A stretch of 14,254 bases of DNA, taken from assembly GCA_958446835.1 (NCBI GenBank), contig CAUCXT010000056.1:1-14254 (forward strand). The letters run 5' to 3'. This DNA comes from an uncultured Eubacterium sp. (GTDB taxonomy: Bacteria; Bacillota; Clostridia; Lachnospirales; Lachnospiraceae). The notes under the pieces are model-generated. The model saw only the letters and a list, made by a program, of their open reading frames with translations. It was not told the DNA's origin and made no database searches. Made by a program: the position numbers and the translations under genes. Below, one piece after another: positions 6,488 to 14,254 of the stretch. The number at the start of each line of letters is the position of its first letter. The stretch's first letter is position 1.

Positions 6488-7315
6488 TCCACTCTGTGTT
6501 ACACCCTCAATGATATACTTTCTCAAGAATAAGTATACAATGACGATTGGCATAACCATGATGGTTGATGCTGCCATGATGAGCTGATAGTCTGAGCCTG
6601 CCTCTGTCTGGAAACGCACAAGACCGTTGGAAATTACACGCATGTTCTTGTCGTTTGTTACAAGTAATGGCCAGAGGAAGGAGTTCCAGCAGCCGATAAT
6701 GTTAAGTATAGCTATAGTAGTTATGGCACTCTTATTCATAGGAACCATTATCTTCATCATAAACTTGAAATCGCTGCACTTGTCAACCTTGGCTGCAAGG
6801 TAAAGCGAATCCGGTACCTGTGAGAAGAACTGTGTCAACAGGTAGATGTAGAATACATTTGACATGTACGGAACGATCATGGCAAGGTATGTGTCAATCC
6901 ACTTTAACTTGGTGATAGTGATGAAGTTAGTGATGATCAACATCTCACCAGGTATCATAAGTGTTGCAAGGAAAAGTGAGAACACAAGCTTCTTTCCCGG
7001 AAAATTAAGTCTTGAAAATGCAAAAGCTGAAAGGATAGCTGTTGCAAGCACACCTATTGTCGAAAAGATTGTGACAATAATTGTGTTTAAGAAATATCTT
7101 GGGAACGGAGCCGCACTCCATGCCTCTGCATAGTTGGACCACTGTGGTGATGACGGAAGCAGCGTAGGCGGAATGGCGATAATCTCCGCAGGTGTCTTAA
7201 GTGAGGAAATTATCATCCACAGGAACGGCATAAGTGTAAACAAAGCTCCGAATATAAGGATGACATACTTTAACACAGTCGCTATTATATTGAATATTTT
7301 TCTTTTTTTGCTCAT
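6476..7315 (-). CDS. ABC carbohydrate importer permease (UgpE/MalG-like)
   Basis: A 279-residue inner-membrane permease of the MalG/UgpE class, with a cytoplasmic Lys/Arg-rich N-terminus and six predicted membrane segments (about 15-37, 76-100, 110-132, 143-163, 198-218, 248-265). It pairs with the upstream permease to form the channel. The cytoplasmic coupling loop that docks the ATPase is at about 168-194: VPDSLYLAAKVDKCSDF. There the usual EAA...DG is LAA...DK, so both the Glu and the Gly of the motif are replaced. The C-terminus GVTQSGLKS is the ordinary family ending. GGAGG overlaps the stop of the upstream permease and lies 5 nt before the ATG, so the two genes are translationally close (9 bp apart). 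Its stop codon lies in the first unit of the 19-bp tandem repeat. Confidence 0.93.
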   Translation of the reverse strand: MSKKRKIFNIIATVLKYVILIFGALFTLMPFLWMIISSLKTPAEIIAIPPTLLPSSPQWSNYAEAWSAAPFPRYFLNTIIVTIFSTIGVLATAILSAFAFSRLNFPGKKLVFSLFLATLMIPGEMLIITNFITITKLKWIDTYLAMIVPYMSNVFYIYLLTQFFSQVPDSLYLAAKVDKCSDFKFMMKIMVPMNKSAITTIAILNIIGCWNSFLWPLLVTNDKNMRVISNGLVRFQTEAGSDYQLIMAASTIMVMPIVIVYLFLRKYIIEGVTQSGLKS

Positions 7316-7324
7316 ATATGCCTC

Positions 7325-8191
7325 CTACTTCTTCTTTCCCATCATTCTCTGTACAACAGTAAGAACAAGAATAATAAGGAACAATATAACTGCCGCTGCG
7401 GACGCAAGACCATAGTTGTGGCTGTTATAGAACTTATCATAAATATAGTATACAACCGTGATTGCGCTGTTGGCAGGACCGGCCTTGCCGCCCCAGAGTG
7501 AGAATACTTCGTTATATACCTTGAATGCACTGATAAAGCCCATGATAAATGCATAGGAAATCATCGGCGCGATTCCCGGAACTGTAATCTTCCAGAATAC
7601 TCTCCATCTAGGAGTTGAGTCAACTCTTGCCGCATTGTAGAGATCCTTAGGGATTGTCTGAAGTCCGGCAAGGAATATCAGAATATCAAAAGCCATACTC
7701 TTCCATACACTGAAAATGATGAGCGACGGAAGTGCATATTTAGGCTTGTTGAGCCACTGTACCTTGGCTATTCCGAACCAGCTGAGAATATAGTTTAACA
7801 GACCGTAGTTGCTGTTAAATATCCAGCTCCATACAAGACCGATAGCGATAACGCTGGTTACATACGGAAGGAAGAATATTGTCTGGAACAAGCCCTGGAA
7901 CTTGATGTTGCTGTTTAAAAGTACTGCAATAAGAAGTGACAATGCGATTGAACAAGGTACAACGAACACAACATAGATACTTGTGTTTCTGAGCGCCTTT
8001 GTAAAATCTTTATCACCAAAAAGGTCCTTGTAATTGCCGAGACCAATTCTGCTGTATTCACCGCTTATCATATTATAATCTTCATAAAAGCTCATAAGAA
8101 AAGCTCTTACAAGAGGATAAGCCGTAAATAAAAGAATGATTATCAATGCGGGCATAAGATAAAGATAGCCCTTCATGCTCTTTTTTTCCAT
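7325..8191 (-). CDS. ABC carbohydrate importer permease (UgpA/MalF-like)
   Basis: A 288-residue integral membrane permease with six predicted segments (about 10-31, 70-92, 103-125, 154-175, 208-228, 262-282) and the FLMPA/AYPLVRAFLMSF N-terminal pattern typical of the UgpA/MsmF class. The ATPase coupling loop is at about 179-207: TIPKDLYNAARVDSTPRW, where NAA replaces EAA and Ser192 replaces the conserved Gly. It should form a heterodimer channel with the next gene's product. It starts 17 bp after the ATPase gene ends, with GAGGAG before the ATG at 8191. The tail is QRMMGKKK. The substrate cannot be read from the permease alone. Confidence 0.93.
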   Translation of the reverse strand: MEKKSMKGYLYLMPALIIILLFTAYPLVRAFLMSFYEDYNMISGEYSRIGLGNYKDLFGDKDFTKALRNTSIYVVFVVPCSIALSLLIAVLLNSNIKFQGLFQTIFFLPYVTSVIAIGLVWSWIFNSNYGLLNYILSWFGIAKVQWLNKPKYALPSLIIFSVWKSMAFDILIFLAGLQTIPKDLYNAARVDSTPRWRVFWKITVPGIAPMISYAFIMGFISAFKVYNEVFSLWGGKAGPANSAITVVYYIYDKFYNSHNYGLASAAAVILFLIILVLTVVQRMMGKKK

Positions 8192-8208
8192 AGTCAGTCT
8201 CTCCTCAA

Positions 8209-9252
8209 TTAAAATTTGCCTAAGCTCTTCTCATCAGCGTCAAAAATCATAATCTGATTTTTGCGGGCGCGGATAGTGAACTCATCGCCCTCTTTAATTG
8301 AAAGGTCAGAATGAACAAGTATTCTGAGTTCAGTGTTTCCAATTGAAAAATGGATAAGGAGGTCACGGCCTGTCATTCTTACGTGGGAAGCCTTGACTGT
8401 GATACCATCATCTGCTACCTCAAATGACTCAGGACGTATACCTGCTGTATATGTTCCGTCCTTAAGCTCACAGCCTGAACGAAGAAGTGCTCCGTTGCAG
8501 TAAATGCTTCCGCCCTTCACTTCAACAGAGAAGATGTTAACCTGTGGCATACCAAGGAACTGTGCAACAAAAAGGTTGTCAGGATTAAGATACATTGTCT
8601 GAGGAACCTCATATTGCTGTACAATACCGCTCTTCATAACCGCTATACGGTCTGAGATACTCATTGCCTCCTCCTGATCGTGTGTTACGAAGATGGTTGT
8701 AATCTTAACCTCCTGCTGGATTCTTCTGATCTCCTCTCTTGTCTCAATACGAAGCTTCGCATCAAGGTTGGAAAGAGGCTCATCAAGAAGCAATACCTCA
8801 GGCTTTTTAACAAGCGCTCTTGCAATGGCAACTCGCTGCTGCTGTCCGCCTGATAATGCCTTAGGCTTACGCTTCAAAAGACCATCAAGCTGAACAAGCT
8901 TTGCCATCTCATTGGCGCGTTCCCTTGCTTCTGCCTTCTTTACCTTACGGTTGATGAGTGGGAACATAATGTTCTCCTCAACTGTCATATGCGGATATAA
9001 CGCATAGTTCTGGAAAACAAGACCAATCTCTCTGTCTTCCGGTGCAACTTTAGTTACATTCTTATCTCCGAAATATATGCTTCCGGAGGTAGGATCTGAA
9101 AGACCTGCAAGCATGAAAAGTGTTGTAGATTTTCCACATCCAGAAGGACCTAAAAGACCAACAAGCTCGCCGTCTGCTATATGAAGATTCATATTGTCGA
9201 CCGCTTTGAAATCTCCATAAGCCTTTGTCAGATTCTCAATTCTGATATCCAT
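8209..9252 (-). CDS. ugpC: ABC carbohydrate importer ATPase (UgpC/MsmK class)
   Basis: A 347-residue cytoplasmic ATPase that powers sugar import. Walker A is GPSGCGKST at 35-43, the Q-loop glutamine is Q81 (VFQNYALYPHMT), the signature LSGGQQQR is at 133-140, Walker B LLLDEP is at 154-159, the D-loop SNLDAKLR follows, and the switch histidine is H191. After about residue 240 there is the OB-fold (TOBE) regulatory domain found in the MalK/UgpC/MsmX branch, in which the family often lets one ATPase serve several importers. It is the first gene of the operon, 17 bp before the first permease, and has its own promoter. A GAGG lies 10 nt before the ATG. The specific partner range is inference. Confidence 0.95.
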   Translation of the reverse strand: MDIRIENLTKAYGDFKAVDNMNLHIADGELVGLLGPSGCGKSTTLFMLAGLSDPTSGSIYFGDKNVTKVAPEDREIGLVFQNYALYPHMTVEENIMFPLINRKVKKAEARERANEMAKLVQLDGLLKRKPKALSGGQQQRVAIARALVKKPEVLLLDEPLSNLDAKLRIETREEIRRIQQEVKITTIFVTHDQEEAMSISDRIAVMKSGIVQQYEVPQTMYLNPDNLFVAQFLGMPQVNIFSVEVKGGSIYCNGALLRSGCELKDGTYTAGIRPESFEVADDGITVKASHVRMTGRDLLIHFSIGNTELRILVHSDLSIKEGDEFTIRARKNQIMIFDADEKSLGKF

Positions 9253-9317
9253 TTGGGGTACCTCAATTTCCGTGTTTTACACATTTTTTTGTTAGTATTT
9301 TTTTTCATGTAAATTTA

Positions 9318-9346
9318 ATTATATATAAAAGTCGCGTAAAAAACAA
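9318..9346 (-). promoter_or_regulatory. Promoter of the ABC importer operon
   Basis: On the minus strand TTGTTT (9341-9346) and a perfect TATAAT (9318-9323) are spaced by 17 bp in the 98-bp gap after the ribonuclease gene. The expected leader is about 60 nt. No strong terminator precedes it, so read-through from the histidine/ribonuclease transcript remains possible. Confidence 0.7.
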
Positions 9347-9350
9347 TCCA

Positions 9351-10568
9351 TTAACTGTAATTTTTTTGAAAATTTTGAGAAAAAGCTTCATGTAGCGGCT
9401 TTTTAATTTTCTTTCGGGTTATCTCCACAAGTCCAAGCTTTGTCATTTCTATAAAAAAAGATGGGACAGTATCCTTTGCCAGTTCGGCTTTCAAAAATTC
9501 AATAATTGATGAATTGTTTTCAGGATTTTCCATATTTATAAAATCGACAATTACAATTCCGGATATATTCCTAAGGCGCAGCTGTCTGCATATTTCTGCC
9601 GCGGCTTCCAGATTTATCTTAAGGAAAGTGTCTTCGCGGTTTTTCTTATTTCCATCGAATTTCCCCGTGTTTACATCAATAACGGTGAGTGCTTCAGTAG
9701 GTTCAATTATAAGATATGCGCCTGATTTAAGCCATACATGTGGGTTCAGAGCATCGTGTAATATTTTTTCGAGGCTGTAACACTTATATAATGGAAGAAG
9801 CTTATCATCGTAAAGGCTTGTTATATCCTTTAGCCTAGGAACTCCGGAGATTATGTTTTCTAACAGCTCAGGCTCATCAGTCACTATGCTGTCGCTGTTC
9901 GTAAGCTTACTCTCCCTGATATCGGAAACATATTGCTCCTCTTTCCTATATAGACATGTAAAGGCAGGTCGTGATGTCGACTTAATGTGGATTGAATGTT
10001 CAAGTTCGCTCATGTATTCGGCTTCTTTTAAAAGCTCATCCTCATCGGCTTTGTATGCTGCCGTTCTTACCACGAAGCTCATTCTTCCATCTGAGGCTTC
10101 TATATATGGCTTGAGCTTTTCCTGAATGCTTTTTCTGAAATGGTTGTCTCTTATCTTGGCGGAAACGGCAACTTCGCCCTTGCCGTCAAGCGACATTACG
10201 ATGTAGTTTCCGGTTATGCTTATCTGTGATGACACAGAAGGTGCCTTGGTCTTTATCGCCTCCTTGGATACCTGTACAAGCATAAGATCACCCTGACAGA
10301 CTTTATCGGTATTTTTCCGGTTTAAAAAATGATGCTGCGTGTTATCGTTAAGTGAGTAATAACATACAACATCCTTTGCAATCTCCACAAATGCGGAATT
10401 GATATTTTTGACAACATTCTGGACACGGCCTATATATACGTTTCCGAGGAGGGCAGCCTCCTTATCATTGTCATTCTTATCGTAGACATTGATAAGTGAA
10501 GGCTTGCCCTCCTCGAAGGTAACGGCTGTGATTTTATCAGAAAATGTTGTGATAACAATTTTTCTCAT
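9351..10568 (-). CDS. rng: Ribonuclease E/G family endoribonuclease, lacking the Zn-link cysteines
   Basis: A 405-residue RNase G/E-type endonuclease acting on rRNA precursors and mRNA. An S1-like RNA-binding region is at about 40-118 (LGNVYIGRVQNVVKNINSAF), and the catalytic DNase I-like region contains the two metal-binding aspartates in VIDVNTGKF (D298) and IVIVDFINM (D342). MTKLGLVEITRKKIKKPLHE (375-394) is the family's conserved end of the catalytic domain. The protein stops 11 residues later, before the CPxC Zn-link that joins subunits in the E. coli enzymes, and no cysteine pair is encoded in any frame just beyond. This short form may be usual in Clostridia or may alter oligomer assembly. 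The gene is 29 bp after the histidine fusion gene, so probably cotranscribed. GGAG lies about 8 nt before the ATG. Confidence 0.9.
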   Translation of the reverse strand: MRKIVITTFSDKITAVTFEEGKPSLINVYDKNDNDKEAALLGNVYIGRVQNVVKNINSAFVEIAKDVVCYYSLNDNTQHHFLNRKNTDKVCQGDLMLVQVSKEAIKTKAPSVSSQISITGNYIVMSLDGKGEVAVSAKIRDNHFRKSIQEKLKPYIEASDGRMSFVVRTAAYKADEDELLKEAEYMSELEHSIHIKSTSRPAFTCLYRKEEQYVSDIRESKLTNSDSIVTDEPELLENIISGVPRLKDITSLYDDKLLPLYKCYSLEKILHDALNPHVWLKSGAYLIIEPTEALTVIDVNTGKFDGNKKNREDTFLKINLEAAAEICRQLRLRNISGIVIVDFINMENPENNSSIIEFLKAELAKDTVPSFFIEMTKLGLVEITRKKIKKPLHEAFSQNFQKNYS

Positions 10569-10597
10569 AAACTCTGCTCCATATTCAGTATTTATTA

Positions 10598-11794
10598 TCA
10601 GCGTTTTGCAAGCTCAGCGGTAATCTCCTCCCATGTGACACCCTTAAGTGACATGAGCACCATCACATGATACAGGAAATCAGATATCTCATAGATGATT
10701 TCCTCAGGGTCGGGATTCTTGGCGGCAATGATAATCTCTGTAGCCTCCTCACCACATTTCTTGAGAATCTTATCGATTCCCTTGTCAAAGAGATAGTTGG
10801 TGTAAGAGCCTTCCTTTGGATGAAGCTTTCTGTCCTCTATCACCGACATGACATCCTTAAATACCTTGAGTGGATTGGTCTCAACATAGTCCTTGGATAC
10901 AAGATTTCTGTAGAAACAGCTGTAATTGCCGGTGTGGCATGCCGCGCCAAGCTGTTTTACCTTCGCTAAGAGTGTATCATTATCGCAGTCAATGTCAAGA
11001 GATTTTACATACTGGTAATGTCCGGATGTCTCACCCTTTACCCACTGCTCCTTACGGCTTCTGCTGTAGTATGTCATAAGCCCGGTCTTTAGTGTATTGT
11101 CGAAGGCTTCCTCATTCATATACGCAAGCATAAGCACTTCATCAGTCTTATAGTCCTGAACAATCACAGGGATAAGTCCATCGCTGTTCAGCTTAAAATC
11201 TGCGAACGCAATCGATGATGTGAAGCTTACAACCTCATAGCCCTGCTTCTTTAATTCGTCCTTGTATGTATTATAATCACAATTTATGTCGGCTTTTGTC
11301 AAATAAAAGTCAGAATTTGCATAAAATCCGTCAAAACCCACGCTAAAAAGTGCAAAAATCTTGTTCTCAGCGCATAAATCTGCAAGTTCAGTGTCGAAAT
11401 TGGTGTTGGAGACAAGTACACCTATCTTCTCGTTTCCGAACCGGTTGGATACCTCTGTCATCATGGCGATGTCCGCTTCAACCGAGGCATCGAGAACAGC
11501 TCTTCTTCCTCCTGCGTATAGGTACTTCTTAACATCCTCCACGCGCTTGATATTTCCACCCACATTGAGAGGCAGGTCTGTCTCCCTTCCGATTTCCCTT
11601 ATTACGGATATGGCACCGTCATGTGAGGCGTCATCGTATGATAAATCCATAATAAAGAGTTCGTCAGCCCCGGCTGCTTCAAGCCTTAGGCATATCTGTA
11701 CTGGTGTAAGTTTTTCATCAATCAGGTTGAGGCAGGTTTTATCGCTGTATGCTTTTTTGTCCTTTAAGAAAAGAACAGGAACTATTTTTTTCAT
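10598..11794 (-). CDS. hisI: HisA/HisF-like domain fused to HisIE (phosphoribosyl-AMP cyclohydrolase / phosphoribosyl-ATP pyrophosphatase)
   Basis: I start this at the ATG at 11794, which has GGAGG 8 nt upstream and begins MKKIVPVLFL like HisA/F; an in-frame ATG at 11830 would add 12 residues without support. The 398-residue protein has three parts. Residues 1 to about 200 resemble HisA/HisF (LNVGGNIKRVEDVKKYLYAG) but are short and lack the catalytic Asp: HisF has CLDV where this has VLFL. Residues about 202-300 are HisI, with IDCDND, ACHTG (Cys286) and SCFYR (Cys293) for zinc. Residues about 310-395 are HisE, with GSYTNYLFDKG, KCGEEATE and EISDFLYH. HisI and HisE catalyse steps 3 and 2 of histidine synthesis; the first domain's role is unknown and is possibly structural. 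The gene follows hisB by 65 bp and precedes the ribonuclease by 29 bp. Confidence 0.92.
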   Translation of the reverse strand: MKKIVPVLFLKDKKAYSDKTCLNLIDEKLTPVQICLRLEAAGADELFIMDLSYDDASHDGAISVIREIGRETDLPLNVGGNIKRVEDVKKYLYAGGRRAVLDASVEADIAMMTEVSNRFGNEKIGVLVSNTNFDTELADLCAENKIFALFSVGFDGFYANSDFYLTKADINCDYNTYKDELKKQGYEVVSFTSSIAFADFKLNSDGLIPVIVQDYKTDEVLMLAYMNEEAFDNTLKTGLMTYYSRSRKEQWVKGETSGHYQYVKSLDIDCDNDTLLAKVKQLGAACHTGNYSCFYRNLVSKDYVETNPLKVFKDVMSVIEDRKLHPKEGSYTNYLFDKGIDKILKKCGEEATEIIIAAKNPDPEEIIYEISDFLYHVMVLMSLKGVTWEEITAELAKR

Positions 11795-11859
11795 GAAAAA
11801 ATCCTCCCGGTTTATTTTGTCATTTACCAAATAGAAATTCGGAAACTATGTGGCACGAT

Positions 11860-12444
11860 TTATAGTGCGCCCTTTGTTGAAAGAACATCTATTATGCGCG
11901 GATCAATTGAGACGGCTTCATCGAGCGCCTTTGCGAACGCCTTGAACATCGCCTCTATGATATGGTGGTTGTTATCACCGTCCAACTGCTTTATGTGTAA
12001 ATTCATGCCGGCACTGTAGGACACCGCATAGAAAAATTCACGAACCATCTCCGTATCAAAGTCACCTACTCTGTCCGTGGTGAACTCTCCCTTAAAGTTG
12101 AGATATGGTCTCCCGGACAAATCAATTGCACATAGGACAAGCGTCTCATCCATCGGGAGCAGCATATTGCCATAGCGTTTAATGGATTTCTTATCACCAA
12201 GAGCTTCCTTGATGGCTTCGCCAAGCACAATGCCTGTATCTTCTATTGTGTGGTGACAGTCCACATATAAATCACCCTTGACCTTAACTGTCAGGTCAAA
12301 GAAACCGTGCTTTGCAAAGCTCTTTAACATGTGGTCAAAAAAACCGATTCCGGTTTCAACATCCGCTTTGCCTGTTCCGTCAAGATTGAGTGTGACGGCA
12401 ATATCTGTTTCGGATGTTTTTCTCTTTATTGATGCAGTTCTCAA
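11860..12444 (-). CDS. hisB: Imidazoleglycerol-phosphate dehydratase
   Basis: HisB removes water from imidazole glycerol phosphate in histidine synthesis. Family motifs are intact: GIGFFDHMLKSFAKHG, DCHHTIEDTG and NNHHIIEAMFKAFAKAL, whose histidines and glutamates bind two Mn ions. I choose the TTG at 12444 as start: it gives LRTASIKRKTSETDI, the usual HisB N-terminus, and 194 residues, the family's normal size. GGCGGTGG lies just upstream. A second TTG at 12492 in the same frame would add 16 residues but follows the hisD stop directly with no ribosome site. There is no in-frame ATG near either, so a TTG start appears real. The gene is monofunctional, with no phosphatase domain as in E. coli HisB. 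Confidence 0.93.
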   Translation of the reverse strand: MRTASIKRKTSETDIAVTLNLDGTGKADVETGIGFFDHMLKSFAKHGFFDLTVKVKGDLYVDCHHTIEDTGIVLGEAIKEALGDKKSIKRYGNMLLPMDETLVLCAIDLSGRPYLNFKGEFTTDRVGDFDTEMVREFFYAVSYSAGMNLHIKQLDGDNNHHIIEAMFKAFAKALDEAVSIDPRIIDVLSTKGAL

Positions 12445-12497
12445 ATTCAGCCACCGCCTTTTCTGATATTGAAGTGAATATATATAGTTCAACTTGG

Positions 12498-13793
12498 TTA
12501 TTTATTCTCAAATCTAACCTTTATTGAATTTGCATGTGCTGTGAGTCTCTCAGCGTTTGCAAACTTTATGATGTCCTCATGGATTGGCTCAAGGGCTTCG
12601 CGTGAATAGGATATAATGCTTGACTTCTTGATGAAATCATCCACGCCAAGCGGTGAGAAGAACTTGGCTGTTCCATTGGTAGGAAGCACATGGTTAGGTC
12701 CGGCAAAGTAGTCTCCAAGAGGTTCAGAGCTGTATTCACCTAAGAATATTGCACCCGCATTGCGAATCTTGGTCATCACTGTGAATGGATCCTTTGTGAC
12801 AATCTCAAGATGCTCTGAGGCTATTTCATTGGCTGTCTCAACAGCTTCATCTATATCCTTTGCAATGAGAATATATCCGTAATTTTCAAGAGATTTGCTT
12901 ATGATCTCACTTCTTGACAGCTCTGCAACGAAGCCGTCAATCTCCTCTGAAACCTTGTCGGCAAGCTCCTCACTTGTCGTGATGAGAATTGCAGACGCCA
13001 TTTCATCGTGCTCAGCCTGTGATAACAGGTCTGCGGCTACATAGCGTGGGTTGGCTGTCTCATCAGCTATTACAAGTATCTCACTTGGTCCGGCAATGGA
13101 ATCTATGCTTACATGGCCATATACTGCTTTCTTGGCAAGAGCCACATATATATTACCCGGTCCCACAATTTTATCTACCTTCCTGATGCTGTCCGTGCCG
13201 TATGCCATAGCGGCGATTGCCTGAGCACCTCCAACCTTGTAGATAACATCAACGCCCGCCTCATTGGCAGCTACAAGCGTTCCCGGGTTGACCTTGCCAT
13301 CCTTTCCCGGAGGTGTTGTCATAATAATCTGGTTTACCCCTGCAACCTTTGCCGGAATAATGTTCATAAGCACTGATGACGGATAGGCTGCTTTGCCTCC
13401 CGGAACATACACGCCCACACGGTTAAGCGGAGTCACCTTCTGCCCTAATATTGTTCCATTAGGTGTTGAATCAAACCAGCTATACTGCTTCTGCTTGGCG
13501 TGGTAATCGCGGATGTTGACAAGCGCTTTTCTGATGACATCGACAAGCTGTTCATCGACAAGTGAATATGCTTCGTCAATCTCTTCCTTAGTCACAACAA
13601 TGTTTCCGGCATTTATATCGGCACCATCGAATCTTTTGGTGTAATCGAATACCGCCGCGTCACCCTTTTCCTTGACATCCGCAAGGATAGCTGCAACGCT
13701 CGCCTCGAATTTTCCATAGCTGTTAGGGCTTCTCTTTAAAAGATTCTCAAGTATATCCTTCTTTGTGTCTTCACTTAATATAACCTTTCTCAT
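12498..13793 (-). CDS. hisD: Histidinol dehydrogenase
   Basis: A 431-residue HisD, full length, carrying out the last two oxidations from histidinol to histidine with NAD and Zn. The signature is complete: VDKIVGPGNIYVALAKK at 206-222, SIAGPSEIL at 232-240, zinc ligands Q259 and H262 in LSQAEHDEM, the catalytic base pair E327/H328 in ASEHLE, D361 in EPLGDYFAGPNH, and H420 near the end (LTAHANS). The ATG at 13793 is 3 bp after the hisG stop, and the GGAGG for it lies inside the end of hisG, so translation is probably coupled. hisB follows after a 53-bp gap to its likely start. Confidence 0.97.
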   Translation of the reverse strand: MRKVILSEDTKKDILENLLKRSPNSYGKFEASVAAILADVKEKGDAAVFDYTKRFDGADINAGNIVVTKEEIDEAYSLVDEQLVDVIRKALVNIRDYHAKQKQYSWFDSTPNGTILGQKVTPLNRVGVYVPGGKAAYPSSVLMNIIPAKVAGVNQIIMTTPPGKDGKVNPGTLVAANEAGVDVIYKVGGAQAIAAMAYGTDSIRKVDKIVGPGNIYVALAKKAVYGHVSIDSIAGPSEILVIADETANPRYVAADLLSQAEHDEMASAILITTSEELADKVSEEIDGFVAELSRSEIISKSLENYGYILIAKDIDEAVETANEIASEHLEIVTKDPFTVMTKIRNAGAIFLGEYSSEPLGDYFAGPNHVLPTNGTAKFFSPLGVDDFIKKSSIISYSREALEPIHEDIIKFANAERLTAHANSIKVRFENK

Positions 13794-13796
13794 ACC

Positions 13797-14254
13797 TTAC
13801 TTAGCCTCCACATATTTTCTCAAATCGTTAATAATCTTTAAAATACGTTCATTTTCCATCTTCATGCTTACCTGATTGACAACCATTCTCGCCGAAAGGT
13901 CACACACCTCGTCAAGCACGCATAGGCCATTCTCGCGGAGAGTTGTTCCTGTCTCAACAATGTCTACGATAACCTCGGACAGACCTACAATCGGTGCAAG
14001 CTCTATAGAGCCGTTCAGCTTTATTATCTCAACAGTCTGGTGTTTTTTATTGTAGAAGTAATCCTTGGCTATATTAGGATACTTGGTTGCCACGCGTATA
14101 AGCTCGTGACCGTTGAGATATCTTCTGGCACTCTCAGGTCCACACACACACATGCGGCACTTACCTATTCCAAGGTCATAGACCTCATATAGATTACGCC
14201 CCTCCTCAAGTATCGTGTCCTTGCCGACTATACCGATATCGGCGGCACCATACT
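13797..14254 (-). CDS. hisG: ATP phosphoribosyltransferase, short form, N-terminus cut by window edge
   Basis: The open frame enters from the right edge and ends with TAA at 13797-13799; 151 codons are visible. It opens YGAADIGIVGKD, the HisG phosphate-loop-side motif, then LGIGKCRMCVCGPESAR; the ATG at 14153 is internal (M of KCRMC), not a start. HisG condenses ATP and PRPP, the first committed step of histidine synthesis. IVDIVETGTTLRENGL is the family's PRPP-binding motif. The protein ends at YVEAK, where the short form normally ends, with no C-terminal regulatory domain for histidine feedback; such enzymes need a HisZ partner, expected upstream outside the window. It overlaps the ribosome site of hisD. 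Confidence 0.95.
   Translation of the reverse strand, partial: YGAADIGIVGKDTILEEGRNLYEVYDLGIGKCRMCVCGPESARRYLNGHELIRVATKYPNIAKDYFYNKKHQTVEIIKLNGSIELAPIVGLSEVIVDIVETGTTLRENGLCVLDEVCDLSARMVVNQVSMKMENERILKIINDLRKYVEAK

Noticed and set aside
9280..9292. GTGTTTTACAC as a catabolite-control (cre) site for the importer
   Set aside because: It lacks the central CG and the spacing of cre sites; only 4-bp arms.
11795..11830. Longer start for the HisA/F-HisIE fusion
   Set aside because: The extra 12 residues have no family match; GGAGG is correctly placed only for the ATG at 11794.
11361..11834. 157-residue open frame on the plus strand
   Set aside because: Antisense shadow of the hisIE fusion gene; Ser-rich low-complexity product.
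14151..14153. ATG as the start of hisG
   Set aside because: The frame continues upstream to the window edge with a strong HisG match (YGAADIGIVGKD), so this Met is internal.

Overview
The window looks like a chromosomal segment from a Lachnospiraceae-type Clostridium relative (Roseburia / Agathobacter / Butyrivibrio group). The reasons are the gene styles seen here: a Ser/Thr-rich lipoprotein sugar-binding protein, a short-form HisG, a HisA/F-HisIE fusion, GGAGG ribosome binding sites and AT-rich promoters. This assignment is inference from style, not from a database match. Every gene I can support lies on the minus strand, so transcription runs from high to low coordinates.

At the high-coordinate end (14254 to about 9351) is the distal part of a histidine operon: hisG (short form, 5' end cut by the window edge), hisD, hisB and a fused gene with a HisA/HisF-like N-terminal domain followed by HisI and HisE. 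It is followed closely by a ribonuclease E/G gene, probably in the same transcript. Next, from its own sigma-A-type promoter (9318-9346), comes a four-gene carbohydrate ABC importer of the Ugp/Mal class: ATPase, two permeases, then the binding protein. The binding-protein gene is set apart by a 257-bp gap that holds 19-bp tandem repeats, a hairpin and what looks like a second promoter with a palindrome over its -10. A strong terminator at 4816-4849 ends the unit.

Below that is a monocistronic metallo-beta-lactamase-fold hydrolase with its own promoter and terminator. It is followed by the wreck of an AlbA_2/winged-helix ATP-binding regulator, collapsed by an internal deletion and out-of-frame 41-bp repeats. 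The low-coordinate end has two nucleotide phosphatases: surE, and a signal-less 5'-nucleotidase / 2',3'-cyclic phosphodiesterase-like metallophosphatase that runs off the left edge. Between them sits a 209-bp nested inverted repeat flanked by a perfect 12-bp direct repeat. It has the form of a miniature insertion element, and a related terminal fragment lies just upstream of surE.

Most of the window is ordinary housekeeping and transport. The points most worth a second look are the miniature element, the decayed AlbA_2 gene, the degenerate HisA/F domain on HisIE, and the operator-like palindrome before the binding-protein gene. I did not find a clearly new multi-gene system.
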